Source: a virus
Reading direction: 5' to 3' (one strand)
IMG/VR virus record: IMGVR_UViG_3300028666_000024
Span: 105,232-169,231 of that record
DNA length: 64,000 nt
In this document: piece by piece, positions 1 to 7,213 of the stretch
How positions within the stretch are numbered: the first letter of the stretch is position 1
Layout: every line of letters begins with the position of its first letter
Made by a program: the position numbers and the translations under genes
The notes under the pieces: model-generated
What the model was told of the DNA's origin: nothing
What the model saw: the letters and a program-made list of their open reading frames with translations, nothing else
Databases searched by the model: none

Positions 1-535
1 TATCACCACCATTAAAACCATCACCAGCAGTAACAAGTGGATTAATATTTCTCTCAACATCAACAGTATTAAAAAATTTCTTCTGAATTTCAAATGTAAT
101 TTTATCTGCAAGAGATTCAGCAAAATCAAGAGGTTCAACACTATCTGGAGTTTGTGCTTGATTGTCGTTGAATGTAATAGTAAAGACCGCGCTATTAGTA
201 TTCACGTTGATACCAAACTGAAATGAAATAGTAGACATTCCTTTAACATAAAAATTAAAATCAATAATATCCTTCACAACCTTTACAACTTCATATAGTT
301 TTGAATTATCATTAATTTTAAAACCTTTTTCATCTGCATAAAGATCTACAAGTCCAGCGTTCGGATACATTATTTCTGAAGTATCTTTAGGTTCAACTCC
401 ACCTACAGCTTGAGTAGTTGCACCAAACCCTGACTGAACTCTCTGCGTGAATCCACTTTCTTTTGGGAGTGTTCCTGTACCAATCTTGCCGTTAAGTCCC
501 AACATCTTAGATATTTTTTTATCAATTTTTGGCAT
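1..535 (-). CDS. Unknown phage protein, N-terminal part (late gene, cut by window edge)
   Basis: An open frame runs on the minus strand from an ATG at 535 to the window edge, about 178 codons with no stop. The start has a GGAAGG Shine-Dalgarno about 10 nt upstream. The protein begins MPKIDKKISKMLGLNGKIG and has no motif I recognise. A T4-type late promoter lies at 603-610, so this gene is probably expressed late and could be a virion or assembly protein. That role is inference from the promoter only. Confidence 0.7.
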   Translation of the reverse strand, partial: MPKIDKKISKMLGLNGKIGTGTLPKESGFTQRVQSGFGATTQAVGGVEPKDTSEIMYPNAGLVDLYADEKGFKINDNSKLYEVVKVVKDIIDFNFYVKGMSTISFQFGINVNTNSAVFTITFNDNQAQTPDSVEPLDFAESLADKITFEIQKKFFNTVDVERNINPLVTAGDGFNGGD

Positions 536-602
536 AATTTCTTAATTCCTTCCAAATTTTGTTGCCGCTCAATAGGGCTTTGTTATATATTTCATCACAA
601 AG

Positions 603-610
603 TATTTATA
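603..610 (-). promoter_or_regulatory. T4-type late promoter
   Basis: On the minus strand the sequence reads TATAAATACT, matching the T4 late promoter box recognised by gp55. It lies about 70 bp upstream of the minus-strand gene starting at 535. Confidence 0.6.
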
Positions 611-643
611 ATTTTATGAATCTGAAGATAAAGAACAAAACTA

Positions 644-672
644 TTGACTTTGATTCTGCCATGATATATTTT
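644..672 (+). promoter_or_regulatory. Sigma70-like promoter, CATGA/TATATTTT type
   Basis: TTGACT at 644-649 and TATTTT at 667-672 are 17 bp apart (TATATT at 665 gives 15). The spacer ends CCATGA, as in the other accessory-region promoters. It would start transcription at about 679, reading into the genes from 681 or 790. Confidence 0.6.
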
Positions 673-680
673 GAATCATT

Positions 681-803
681 ATGAAAATTAAACCATTAAG
701 AATACCTCTTCCAAAACAAATTGAAAAACCTTTTAAAGATAAGAATAAATATTCAAGGAACCCGAAGCATAAGAAAGACTTTGTAAAATATGCAAAAGAC
801 TGA
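681..803 (+). CDS. Small basic protein (40 aa), uncertain
   Basis: ATG at 681 opens a 40-codon frame rich in Lys and Arg that ends inside the start of the next gene. The start sits only about 8 nt past the promoter -10 box and has no Shine-Dalgarno, so translation would have to be leaderless. The alternative is that this stretch is the leader of the gene at 790. Confidence 0.35.
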   Translation: MKIKPLRIPLPKQIEKPFKDKNKYSRNPKHKKDFVKYAKD

Positions 804-1419
804 TTTTAAACCATTTCAAAGAATTAAATTTCTTGAAGAAATAGAATATAAATATTCTAACCCTACAGGAACTATTACTGGTAAATATATTCCTATAAAC
901 TCTACAGGAACTATTATTGGTATAGATAATTCTTATGGTGTTGATTTACTGGTTGAAATGGATGAACCTATCGTCTGCGGCCATGATTTTACAGCAATTA
1001 AAAATTGGAAATCCTTTTTAAAACGACCCTGTAAACCTAATTGTGGAATTTGGATATTAGATAAAGAATTAGATATATTTAATATTCAAATAATTGATGA
1101 AAATTATTCTAAATATAGATTTAAAACTCTTGATAAAATAAGAATTGAAAAGGATCATGAACTTATTCCAAAGGGTTCTGTCGGAGTTATTCTCTATATT
1201 GATCCAGATGGAAGTATGGCCGTTGAATGGGAAAATATATCGGACGGTCATGAATTTTTAAAAAACAAAGATCTTATTCGTCGTTGTAAGAAAAATCACG
1301 GCAGATGGATAAATACCGAAAGTGATCCTAAAATTTTAAAATTTGTAAAGATTTTTTCAAAGGCGGAAGTTCCACTTATACTATCAAAAAGAAGAAGATT
1401 CTTTTTTGATGAGGAATAA
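790..1419 (+). CDS. SH3-like repeat protein with C-terminal RRRFFFDE tail
   Basis: The 209-residue protein has two copies of a beta-rich module with the pattern GTIIG or GVILY, then VEM or VEW, then a G-H stretch and a Cys before a G-x-W. The same module appears in the genes at 49216, 51885 and 54719, so this is a dispersed paralogue family. All members end in a short basic-aromatic-acidic tail; here it is SKRRRFFFDEE. The fold looks like small KOW/SH3 barrels, which is inference from spacing. No catalytic residues are visible and the function is unknown. The next gene begins 10 nt downstream. Confidence 0.75.
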   Translation: MQKTDFKPFQRIKFLEEIEYKYSNPTGTITGKYIPINSTGTIIGIDNSYGVDLLVEMDEPIVCGHDFTAIKNWKSFLKRPCKPNCGIWILDKELDIFNIQIIDENYSKYRFKTLDKIRIEKDHELIPKGSVGVILYIDPDGSMAVEWENISDGHEFLKNKDLIRRCKKNHGRWINTESDPKILKFVKIFSKAEVPLILSKRRRFFFDEE

Positions 1420-1429
1420 AGGGGGAGTT

Positions 1430-1594
1430 ATGATCAGATATAGTCCGGTAGTAGACAGCAGTGGTAACTTTTGTAAATGTATTCCAAGTGTGAGTGGTAA
1501 ATATTACCTTGCTTCAGAAGTCGATGTCGAAATAGCAAGGTTGAGGGAGAAATGTAATTTATTAAAAACAAGACTGGAATCATTTTATGACTGA
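1430..1594 (+). CDS. Small unknown protein (54 aa)
   Basis: I chose the ATG at 1430 because a strong GGGGGAG sits just upstream; an in-frame ATG at 1406 lies within the previous gene. The C-terminal half looks like a short amphipathic helix or coiled coil (VEIARLREKCNLLKTRL). It overlaps the next gene by 8 nt. Function is unknown. Confidence 0.6.
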   Translation: MIRYSPVVDSSGNFCKCIPSVSGKYYLASEVDVEIARLREKCNLLKTRLESFYD

Positions 1595-1838
1595 TATAAA
1601 AATAATAAACGATACAAAAAGTTTAGTTGGTATTCGAATAGAAATGGTAACAATTTTTGTTTCAAGAAGAAAAGTTGGTCGTGTTTTAAAATACATAACC
1701 AATGCTGGTATAGAATGGAAGCGTCAAGGTATAACACAGTTTCCTGATGATTATAAGATTTTTCACTTCTCTGTACCAACAAATTATGTGGATGAAACAC
1801 ATTCTATCTTAATTACAGTGTGGGAAAACCAAAAATGA
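1587..1838 (+). CDS. Unknown protein (83 aa)
   Basis: A compact open frame that overlaps its neighbours on both sides, as expected in a phage early operon. It has no recognisable motif. Its stop codon overlaps the ATG at 1835 (ATGA), suggesting translational coupling to the HD hydrolase. Confidence 0.6.
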   Translation: MTDIKIINDTKSLVGIRIEMVTIFVSRRKVGRVLKYITNAGIEWKRQGITQFPDDYKIFHFSVPTNYVDETHSILITVWENQK

Positions 1839-2338
1839 TAACATCCAGAGATTTTGCAATTCAAGCACATAGCAATCAGATGTATGGAGATAAACCATAT
1901 TCTGTTCATCTTGAAAATGTTGTCGAAGTTTTACAAAGATTTAAAATGCTTGATGAATATCCAGAACTTGAGGCTGCTGGTTGGTTACATGACACGATTG
2001 AGGATTGTCATATCAATTTTACAGATATTCGAAAAGAATTTGGAACTGATATTGCCGAGATAGTATATTGTGTTACAGATGAACTCGGTAGAAGTCGAAG
2101 GGAACGACATATGAAAACTTATCCCAAAACAGCGGGAAATAAAAGAGCAGTAATTTTAAAATTTGCTGATAGAATTGCAAACGTTGAATATTCTATTACA
2201 ACAAAGAATTTTAAAAAATTTCAAATGTATTATAAAGAATTTCCAATTTTCTCAGGATTTTTCAAAGACTTCGAAATAATTTATACAATGCATCAACATT
2301 TAAAAGAACTCTTAGAAACTCAGATGAAGGAGATATAA
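1835..2338 (+). CDS. HD-domain hydrolase of the SpoT/MESH1 type, possible (p)ppGpp hydrolase
   Basis: This 167-residue protein carries the metal-binding pattern of the SpoT and MESH1 hydrolase domain: His25, His52-Asp53, the following Glu56-Asp57 (HDTIED), and Asp112 in KFADRIAN. Its length fits a stand-alone hydrolase with no synthetase domain. In that family the enzyme removes the 3' pyrophosphate from (p)ppGpp; other nucleotides are possible substrates. The ATG at 1835 overlaps the upstream stop (ATGA); a GTG at 1820 is the alternative start. It sits directly before the CoA-biosynthesis fusion. The family call is fairly sure, the substrate is inference. Confidence 0.8.
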   Translation: MITSRDFAIQAHSNQMYGDKPYSVHLENVVEVLQRFKMLDEYPELEAAGWLHDTIEDCHINFTDIRKEFGTDIAEIVYCVTDELGRSRRERHMKTYPKTAGNKRAVILKFADRIANVEYSITTKNFKKFQMYYKEFPIFSGFFKDFEIIYTMHQHLKELLETQMKEI

Positions 2339-2341
2339 AAG

Positions 2342-3469
2342 ATGGCAACAGGTTTTTATCCCGGTTCTTTTGATCCAATTACAAACGGACATTTGGATAT
2401 TATTGAGAGGGCAATTCCTTTCTTTGATAAGGTTATTATTGGGATTGGTTCAAATTCAGGTAAGGCCGGGACATTCTCTATTAATCATCGTATACAACTT
2501 GCTGAAGAGGCATTACGAAAGTTTGGAGATAAAATTAAGGTTATATCTTTCTCAGGACTCTCTGTTGATTATGTTTACATTAATAATCTTGTAATGATTC
2601 GTGGATTACGGGATGGAATGGATTTTGAATATGAGAAGGCTGTTCATGATGCAAATTATTCTCAGCGGAAATTTGAATGTATTAATTTCTTTACCAATCC
2701 TGAAGTTGCTGGTGTTTCAAGTTCTATCGTAAAAGAAATGCAGAAACATCAAGGTAATATCCTGAAGTATGTTCCTATGAATGTCAAGGTTGCATTGGAA
2801 TGTGTTGTCTCTAAACGACTTATTGTCGGCCTGACTGGTTATATCGGAGCAGGAAAAACATATGTTGGTAAACTCCTCGGAAACCAGATTGAATTAGATC
2901 AGATAGGTAGAGATCTTCTTTGCACCGATACAAGACCTTTTGCTGTTAATATGAGAAACCAACTTTGGAATGAATTAAATTTAAAATCTATTATTGGAAT
3001 GAAGAGACCTGATAATTATAATTTCATCGACCCAAAAGTTATCTCTGGTGTTATCTTTAAAAACAAAGAATTTATGAATATTTACAATGAAATTACAAAG
3101 GAACCAATTCTTTGTGAAATGTATCAACAATTACGAAAGATGAATGGAATTGTTTATATCAACAGCGCAATCTTGGTTGAAGGAGGACTCTTACCGATAT
3201 GTAACAATACATTTGTCTTTGTCACTGCACCGGTAGAATTAAATATTAAGAGATTGGTTGAGAGAGGTTACAGTGAAGAAGATATTATAAACAGGGCAGA
3301 GACACAGATGAGTGGAGTAGATAAGGTCGATGCTATCACGAAGGCTGTTGAAAGAGATAATTTCGGAGAGATTTTTTATATAAATAATAATGAAGATGGA
3401 ACACTCAACATCCAAATAACAGAACTTAAAGTTAAACTTAATAAAAGGTATAACCAATATGAGTTATAA
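2342..3469 (+). CDS. coaD-coaE: CoaD-CoaE fusion: phosphopantetheine adenylyltransferase plus dephospho-CoA kinase
   Basis: Residues 1 to about 160 are a full-length CoaD domain: the nucleotidyltransferase motif TNGH at 14-17 in PGSFDPITNGH, the RGLRDGMDFEYE block, and SSSIVKE. From about residue 163 a CoaE-type P-loop kinase starts with GLTGYIGAGKT and runs to the C terminus. The two domains would carry out the last two steps of coenzyme A synthesis. In most bacteria these are separate proteins; a fusion in this order is known from animal CoA synthase. The gene starts 3 nt after the HD hydrolase and overlaps the next gene. The CoaE half is divergent, so its activity is less certain. Confidence 0.9.
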   Translation: MATGFYPGSFDPITNGHLDIIERAIPFFDKVIIGIGSNSGKAGTFSINHRIQLAEEALRKFGDKIKVISFSGLSVDYVYINNLVMIRGLRDGMDFEYEKAVHDANYSQRKFECINFFTNPEVAGVSSSIVKEMQKHQGNILKYVPMNVKVALECVVSKRLIVGLTGYIGAGKTYVGKLLGNQIELDQIGRDLLCTDTRPFAVNMRNQLWNELNLKSIIGMKRPDNYNFIDPKVISGVIFKNKEFMNIYNEITKEPILCEMYQQLRKMNGIVYINSAILVEGGLLPICNNTFVFVTAPVELNIKRLVERGYSEEDIINRAETQMSGVDKVDAITKAVERDNFGEIFYINNNEDGTLNIQITELKVKLNKRYNQYEL

Positions 3470-4082
3470 TTTTCTTCAAAACCCTGATAATTTTTTGAAT
3501 GCTGTTAGTTTAATGATAGATGCTTATATGCAACCTCAATCTGTTATGATTTATAACCAGATTGAAGATGCTTATATGCAACCTCATAGAAAATATCATG
3601 ATTCTGAACATATTCAAGAAGGTTTAGACCTGATTAATAAATATTCAAAACTTTTTACAAATCTTCCTGAAGTCTATTATGCTTGGTATTTTCATGACTT
3701 TGTTTATATGCCGGGAAGTAAGGTAAATGAAATTGCAAGTGCTGATGCTGCTGAAGTCTATGCTCATTATCTAAATCTGTCTGAAGAACAAATTAAAATC
3801 ATTAAAGGTCTTATTCTCAACACAAACACAGAGGATGAAAAACTCCTGCATGATATTGATTTTAGTATTTTGGCAAAAGAAGAGACACGATATAATAGAT
3901 ATGTTGAAGATGTTTCAAAAGAATATTTCTTCAAGGATAAATCACTCAGAGCAAATTTTTTAATTTTTACGCTTGCAGACGATAAGATTTTTCTTTCAAA
4001 ACATTTTCATAAATTATTTGAAAAGAAGGCTCGAAAGAATCTTGAAAAAGAATTAGAAAAGTATCAAACGACAGTAAAGTAA
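3459..4082 (+). CDS. HD-superfamily predicted metal-dependent phosphohydrolase
   Basis: The protein (207 aa) shows the pattern of the COG4339-type HD family: RKYHDSEHI, then WYFHDFVYMPGS, an N-E at the start of the next helix, and a later HDID. These residues would bind metal. Near the N terminus the stretch DAYMQP occurs twice, 16 residues apart, the trace of a small DNA duplication at about 3519-3586. The start overlaps the end of the CoaD-CoaE gene. The substrate is unknown; in this operon a nucleotide or phosphorylated cofactor is likely. Confidence 0.8.
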   Translation: MSYNFLQNPDNFLNAVSLMIDAYMQPQSVMIYNQIEDAYMQPHRKYHDSEHIQEGLDLINKYSKLFTNLPEVYYAWYFHDFVYMPGSKVNEIASADAAEVYAHYLNLSEEQIKIIKGLILNTNTEDEKLLHDIDFSILAKEETRYNRYVEDVSKEYFFKDKSLRANFLIFTLADDKIFLSKHFHKLFEKKARKNLEKELEKYQTTVK

Positions 4083-4095
4083 TATTGACGATAAC

Positions 4096-4172
4096 GCTCC
4101 CGTAGCTCAGTTGAATAGAGCAAGAAACTTCTAATTTCTAGGTCACAGGTTTAAATCCTGTCGGGAGTACCA
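4096..4172 (+). tRNA. tRNA-Arg (UCU)
   Basis: The acceptor arms GCTCCCG and CGGGAGT pair. The D stem is GCTC/GAGC, the anticodon stem AGAAA/TTTCT encloses loop CTTCTAA (anticodon TCT, reading AGA), and the T arm is ACAGG/CCTGT. CCA is encoded. AGA is the Arg codon favoured by this AT-rich genome. Confidence 0.93.
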
Positions 4173-4178
4173 ATTTAC

Positions 4179-4256
4179 AGAGGTATAGTTCAATTGGTTA
4201 GAACGCTTGGTTTTGAGCCAAGATGTTTGAGGGTTCGAATCCTTCTACCTCTGCCA
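4179..4256 (+). tRNA. tRNA-Gln (UUG)
   Basis: The acceptor arms AGAGGTA and TACCTCT pair, the discriminator is G and CCA is encoded. The anticodon stem CTTGG/CCAAG encloses TTTTGAG, giving anticodon TTG (reads CAA). The T arm GAGGG/CCTTC has one G-T pair. It follows tRNA-Arg by 6 nt. Confidence 0.92.
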
Positions 4257-4296
4257 CTATTACAGGCTCGTAACTCTGACCTTATCTCATTAATTA

Positions 4297-5913
4297 TCAT
4301 TTTAAATCATTTATATTTAATTTAATTGATTTATATGGAAATTTTTCTTTATTATAAATTGCTAATCTTCCCAACCAGTGATCATATGAGTAATTTGTTC
4401 CGATAGTTCCTGTTCTCTTTGTATATGTTAGATCATCAACAACATCCCAACAGAATATAGTTTCTTTAGAAGAATGCTTTCTAAGACCTCTTCCAAAAGT
4501 TTGAATAGTTTGAATCCTGCTTTTAGAACCACTTGCAAAGATTAAATGATGCAACTTCTTGATATTCAATCCAACCTGTATAGTTTTATAAGTTCCAAGA
4601 AGAACAACCCCATTATATCCTTCGATACTTGTTCTGATTTCTTCCCGGACAGAAGCCTTTGTTGCACCGTAAATTACAAAAACTTTTCTTTTCAAAGTAT
4701 TTTCAAGATATTCCTGAATACTTTTCAAATGTTCAATACGTTTACAAATAATCATAATGTTGTGATCTGGATTTAATTTATTTAAAATATAACCAAAAAT
4801 CTTATTCCTGTCTGGTTGTCTTATTATCTCCTCAACTTCAAGATCATAAATCCTTACCTTCGGGTTTTCTTTTTTCCATTCAGGATCATGAGCAAGACTT
4901 CGTAACTTTTTGAACTTTTGAATAGTCTCTTCAGAATATTTTACAAGAACATTTACAATCTCAACTTTAGAACTTATTCCTCTTGCAATCAATTCATCTG
5001 TAGTTACCTGTAAAAGTCTTGGTCCTAAAAATCCAAAAATTGTTAATAAATCAAGTTTTTCTTCCGGGAGAGTTCCAGTGCATCCAAACCTATATTCTGC
5101 ATTATCAAGATTTGTAAGAATATCTGCAACAAGTTTTGACTTAAAATTTGAACCATGAACCTCATCTACAAGAACACTTCCAAATTCTTTCAAAAATTCC
5201 TTTCTAATATTATTAATCTTTATAAGTTCTTGTTTTTTATCATAATCTTTTTCTTTATCAACATCTTTTAACATTAATGACTGCCATGTTGAAATTTGTA
5301 CTCTCTTTGATAAATCTTTTGTTTCACTCTGAGAACTTATAATCGATATAATTTCTTCTGCATTTTTCCAACCATATTCCTTAAAATCAGAGAACATCTG
5401 GTTTGTGAGGGTAATATTTGGCACTATCAGAAGTATCTTTTTGTCTGTGTTTTCTAGAAGGTATCGAATGAGCAAATATATCACAAAACTTTTTCCGGAA
5501 TTAACTGCCAGCTCAATTACCCCTCTTTTGGCACTCAGGAGGCGTTTAAAGGCATCTTCTTGGTAATCCCGTAGTTTGATACCCTTAGAAATTAAAGTGT
5601 CTAAAAAGGGCCTTAGAAACGTTTTAAACGAATATTCAGAAATTTCATTCGTTAGAGTCTTTTTATCGAAGTCAAATCCATACTCGTAACCGTTGTTGAT
5701 ACAGAACTTTTCAAACATCTTTAAAAGTCCTATTGGAAACTTTCCTGCTTTGTAAAATGAAATCTTTCCATCCCATTGCTTTGCACGAAACTTAGGATTA
5801 AATTTATAATCTTTTACAAAGAAAGACATAAATTCTCTAAATTCAATTGCTTGCGAAGTTGTTTCGAAAGTAACATTAAAAAATACTTCTGAAGGTTTGG
5901 AAAGGGTTATCAT
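4297..5913 (-). CDS. uvsW: UvsW-like superfamily 2 DNA helicase
   Basis: The 538-residue protein aligns by eye along its whole length with T4 UvsW. The N-terminal domain has FNPKFRAKQWDGKI. The helicase core has a Walker A variant (AVNSGKS), the DEVH box, GCTGTL (motif III), and QTFGRGLRKH (motif VI, arginine fingers). In T4, UvsW unwinds R-loops and branched DNA and helps switch from origin-dependent to recombination-dependent replication. It is the last gene of a minus-strand operon with uvsY, as in T4, and its start overlaps the previous stop by one base (TAATG). Confidence 0.95.
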   Translation of the reverse strand: MITLSKPSEVFFNVTFETTSQAIEFREFMSFFVKDYKFNPKFRAKQWDGKISFYKAGKFPIGLLKMFEKFCINNGYEYGFDFDKKTLTNEISEYSFKTFLRPFLDTLISKGIKLRDYQEDAFKRLLSAKRGVIELAVNSGKSFVIYLLIRYLLENTDKKILLIVPNITLTNQMFSDFKEYGWKNAEEIISIISSQSETKDLSKRVQISTWQSLMLKDVDKEKDYDKKQELIKINNIRKEFLKEFGSVLVDEVHGSNFKSKLVADILTNLDNAEYRFGCTGTLPEEKLDLLTIFGFLGPRLLQVTTDELIARGISSKVEIVNVLVKYSEETIQKFKKLRSLAHDPEWKKENPKVRIYDLEVEEIIRQPDRNKIFGYILNKLNPDHNIMIICKRIEHLKSIQEYLENTLKRKVFVIYGATKASVREEIRTSIEGYNGVVLLGTYKTIQVGLNIKKLHHLIFASGSKSRIQTIQTFGRGLRKHSSKETIFCWDVVDDLTYTKRTGTIGTNYSYDHWLGRLAIYNKEKFPYKSIKLNINDLK

Positions 5914-6212
5914 TATTCTTTTTCTAAAATTTCACCTGTTTGTGGATTAATTGCAACAAATTGATCACATTGACCATATTCAATATCTGCAATCATCTGT
6001 TCAGTTAGGGTTGGATAATGAATCACACCATCTTTAAACCACCCTTGTTGAACAGGATGTGAATTATGGGAGATTGTTGAAACCTTACAATTACAAACAT
6101 CTGATTGAGGATTGATATGAAGCATAACTCCTGTAAATTCATACTTCAGATTATATCCTTTACCTCTTACCAAGTCACCAATTTTTGCTTCTCTACCGTT
6201 TGAATAGTGCAT
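5913..6212 (-). CDS. Unknown 99-aa protein between uvsY and uvsW
   Basis: The N terminus (MHYSNGREAKIGDLVRG) resembles a small beta-barrel start, but I cannot assign a family. It lies where T4 carries the small genes uvsY.-1 and uvsY.-2. It is coupled to uvsW by a one-base overlap. Confidence 0.7.
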   Translation of the reverse strand: MHYSNGREAKIGDLVRGKGYNLKYEFTGVMLHINPQSDVCNCKVSTISHNSHPVQQGWFKDGVIHYPTLTEQMIADIEYGQCDQFVAINPQTGEILEKE

Positions 6213-6235
6213 AGTTATCTATCTCCTTTTAAAAT

Positions 6236-6251
6236 TGTTTCATGTGGAACA
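6236..6251. promoter_or_regulatory. parS-like imperfect palindrome
   Basis: The 16-mer TGTTTCATGTGGAACA differs at two positions from the bacterial ParB-binding consensus TGTTTCACGTGAAACA. It lies between two minus-strand genes. A chance match is quite possible. Confidence 0.2.
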
Positions 6252-6252
6252 T

Positions 6253-6672
6253 TTAATTGATAATTCCTAACTGCAACTTCTTTAACTCAATGTAATTTCT
6301 GATACTTGTGGTAAATTTATCAATGGTTGTTATCGTTCCTTCGAGATATTCAACCTTCAATTCCTGACCTAAACACTGTCTGAGTTGAGCAAAATATTCT
6401 TTATCAAGCATCAGATAGGTTTCAATGTCTGTTTTAAACTTACCGATTTCGTGACCGTTAAAACCTTTCGTTCTGAGATTATGACCTTTTTCTGCTGCCA
6501 TTTTATCCTTCAAAAGATTCATACTTCTAAGAATTTCAATCTCGTTTCGATACATGTTAAAGTATTTGCTCCTGAGTCTGCAAAAATATAGAGAACAATC
6601 AACCGCTGTTTCTGGTGTGAGTTGTAATTCTTTTTCAGCCATGTCTTTTATTTCTTGCAACGTAAAACTCAT
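6253..6672 (-). CDS. uvsY: UvsY-like recombination mediator
   Basis: This 139-residue protein has almost the length of T4 UvsY (137) and a similar all-helical layout: a central helix ending in a short polar loop, then TYLMLDKEYF, and a C-terminal helical segment (TSIRNYIELKKLQLG). UvsY loads the UvsX recombinase onto ssDNA coated by gp32; both partners are encoded in this window. It is first in the operon leading to uvsW, the same order as in T4, and has a late promoter 45 bp upstream. Sequence identity is low, so synteny carries part of the call. Confidence 0.75.
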   Translation of the reverse strand: MSFTLQEIKDMAEKELQLTPETAVDCSLYFCRLRSKYFNMYRNEIEILRSMNLLKDKMAAEKGHNLRTKGFNGHEIGKFKTDIETYLMLDKEYFAQLRQCLGQELKVEYLEGTITTIDKFTTSIRNYIELKKLQLGIIN

Positions 6673-6716
6673 GAATACCTCGTTTGGTAAATTTGGATGT
6701 GAACTGAACCCAAAAG

Positions 6717-6724
6717 TATTTATA
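6717..6724 (-). promoter_or_regulatory. T4-type late promoter for uvsY-uvsW
   Basis: The minus strand reads TATAAATACTT about 45 bp upstream of the uvsY start. T4 uvsW is also transcribed late. Confidence 0.65.
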
Positions 6725-6735
6725 CGTTTCAGTTA

Positions 6736-7165
6736 TTGACTCTGCTTCAAAAAGATGGTAAGGTGAGTAGCCAGAGGTGTATCTTGTCGGCAGACTCACC
6801 CGGAGCGCCGCGCGATGTCAGTTTCAAATAACGGACTGTTTGACAATTGATGGACACAGTGTTTATTAACTAGAAACAAATGAAGTCTAATTTTGTCAAA
6901 GCAGAATGGTGCCGTTTTTGTGACGAAGGAACAAAAACGTCAATACCTTGATAATATATAAACAACTTCAAAATATAAAGATATTGTTTTGATATTTGGT
7001 TATCATATCCAGTTATTTGTTTTAAAACACATATCTAGATATTAATCGCGCGCGCGCGTACTATATAATATATGAACTTGACAAATGAATATATTCTGTG
7101 AGTTTGTGAAATTTTTCACAATCTTCGGTTCCTTCAAAATTCATCAAAAAGACATTAAAAAATCC
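6736..7165. other. Gene-free structured region between uvsY and gp46; candidate replication origin
   Basis: No convincing gene lies here. The region holds a degenerate promoter (TTGACT at 6736, poor -10), a hairpin GGTGAGT/ACTCACC at 6762-6800 within an unusually GC-rich patch, a possible promoter TTGACA at 6840, and a 9-bp hairpin CGTTTTTGT/ACAAAAACG at 6913-6939. A (CG)6 run at 7047-7058 is followed by TATATAATATATG. In T4 one of the R-loop origins, ori(uvsY), lies beside uvsY. The combination of promoters, hairpins and easily melted DNA at the divergence point fits an origin, but this is inference. Confidence 0.35.
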
Positions 7166-7194
7166 TTGCATTTTGAAAAATAAGATGGTATTAT
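7166..7194 (+). promoter_or_regulatory. Sigma70-like promoter, TGGTATTAT type, for gp46
   Basis: TTGCAT and TATTAT are 17 bp apart, with TG just before the -10 (extended -10). The spacer ends AAGATGG as in the other core promoters. Confidence 0.8.
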
Positions 7195-7213
7195 TAAGGG
7201 TGAGGAAACGCAT

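Noticed and set aside
6736-6764. TTGACT upstream of the GC-rich hairpin as a full core promoter
   Set aside because: The -35 and the AAGATGG stretch match the family, but the -10 (TAAGGT) is very poor; kept only as part of the candidate origin region.
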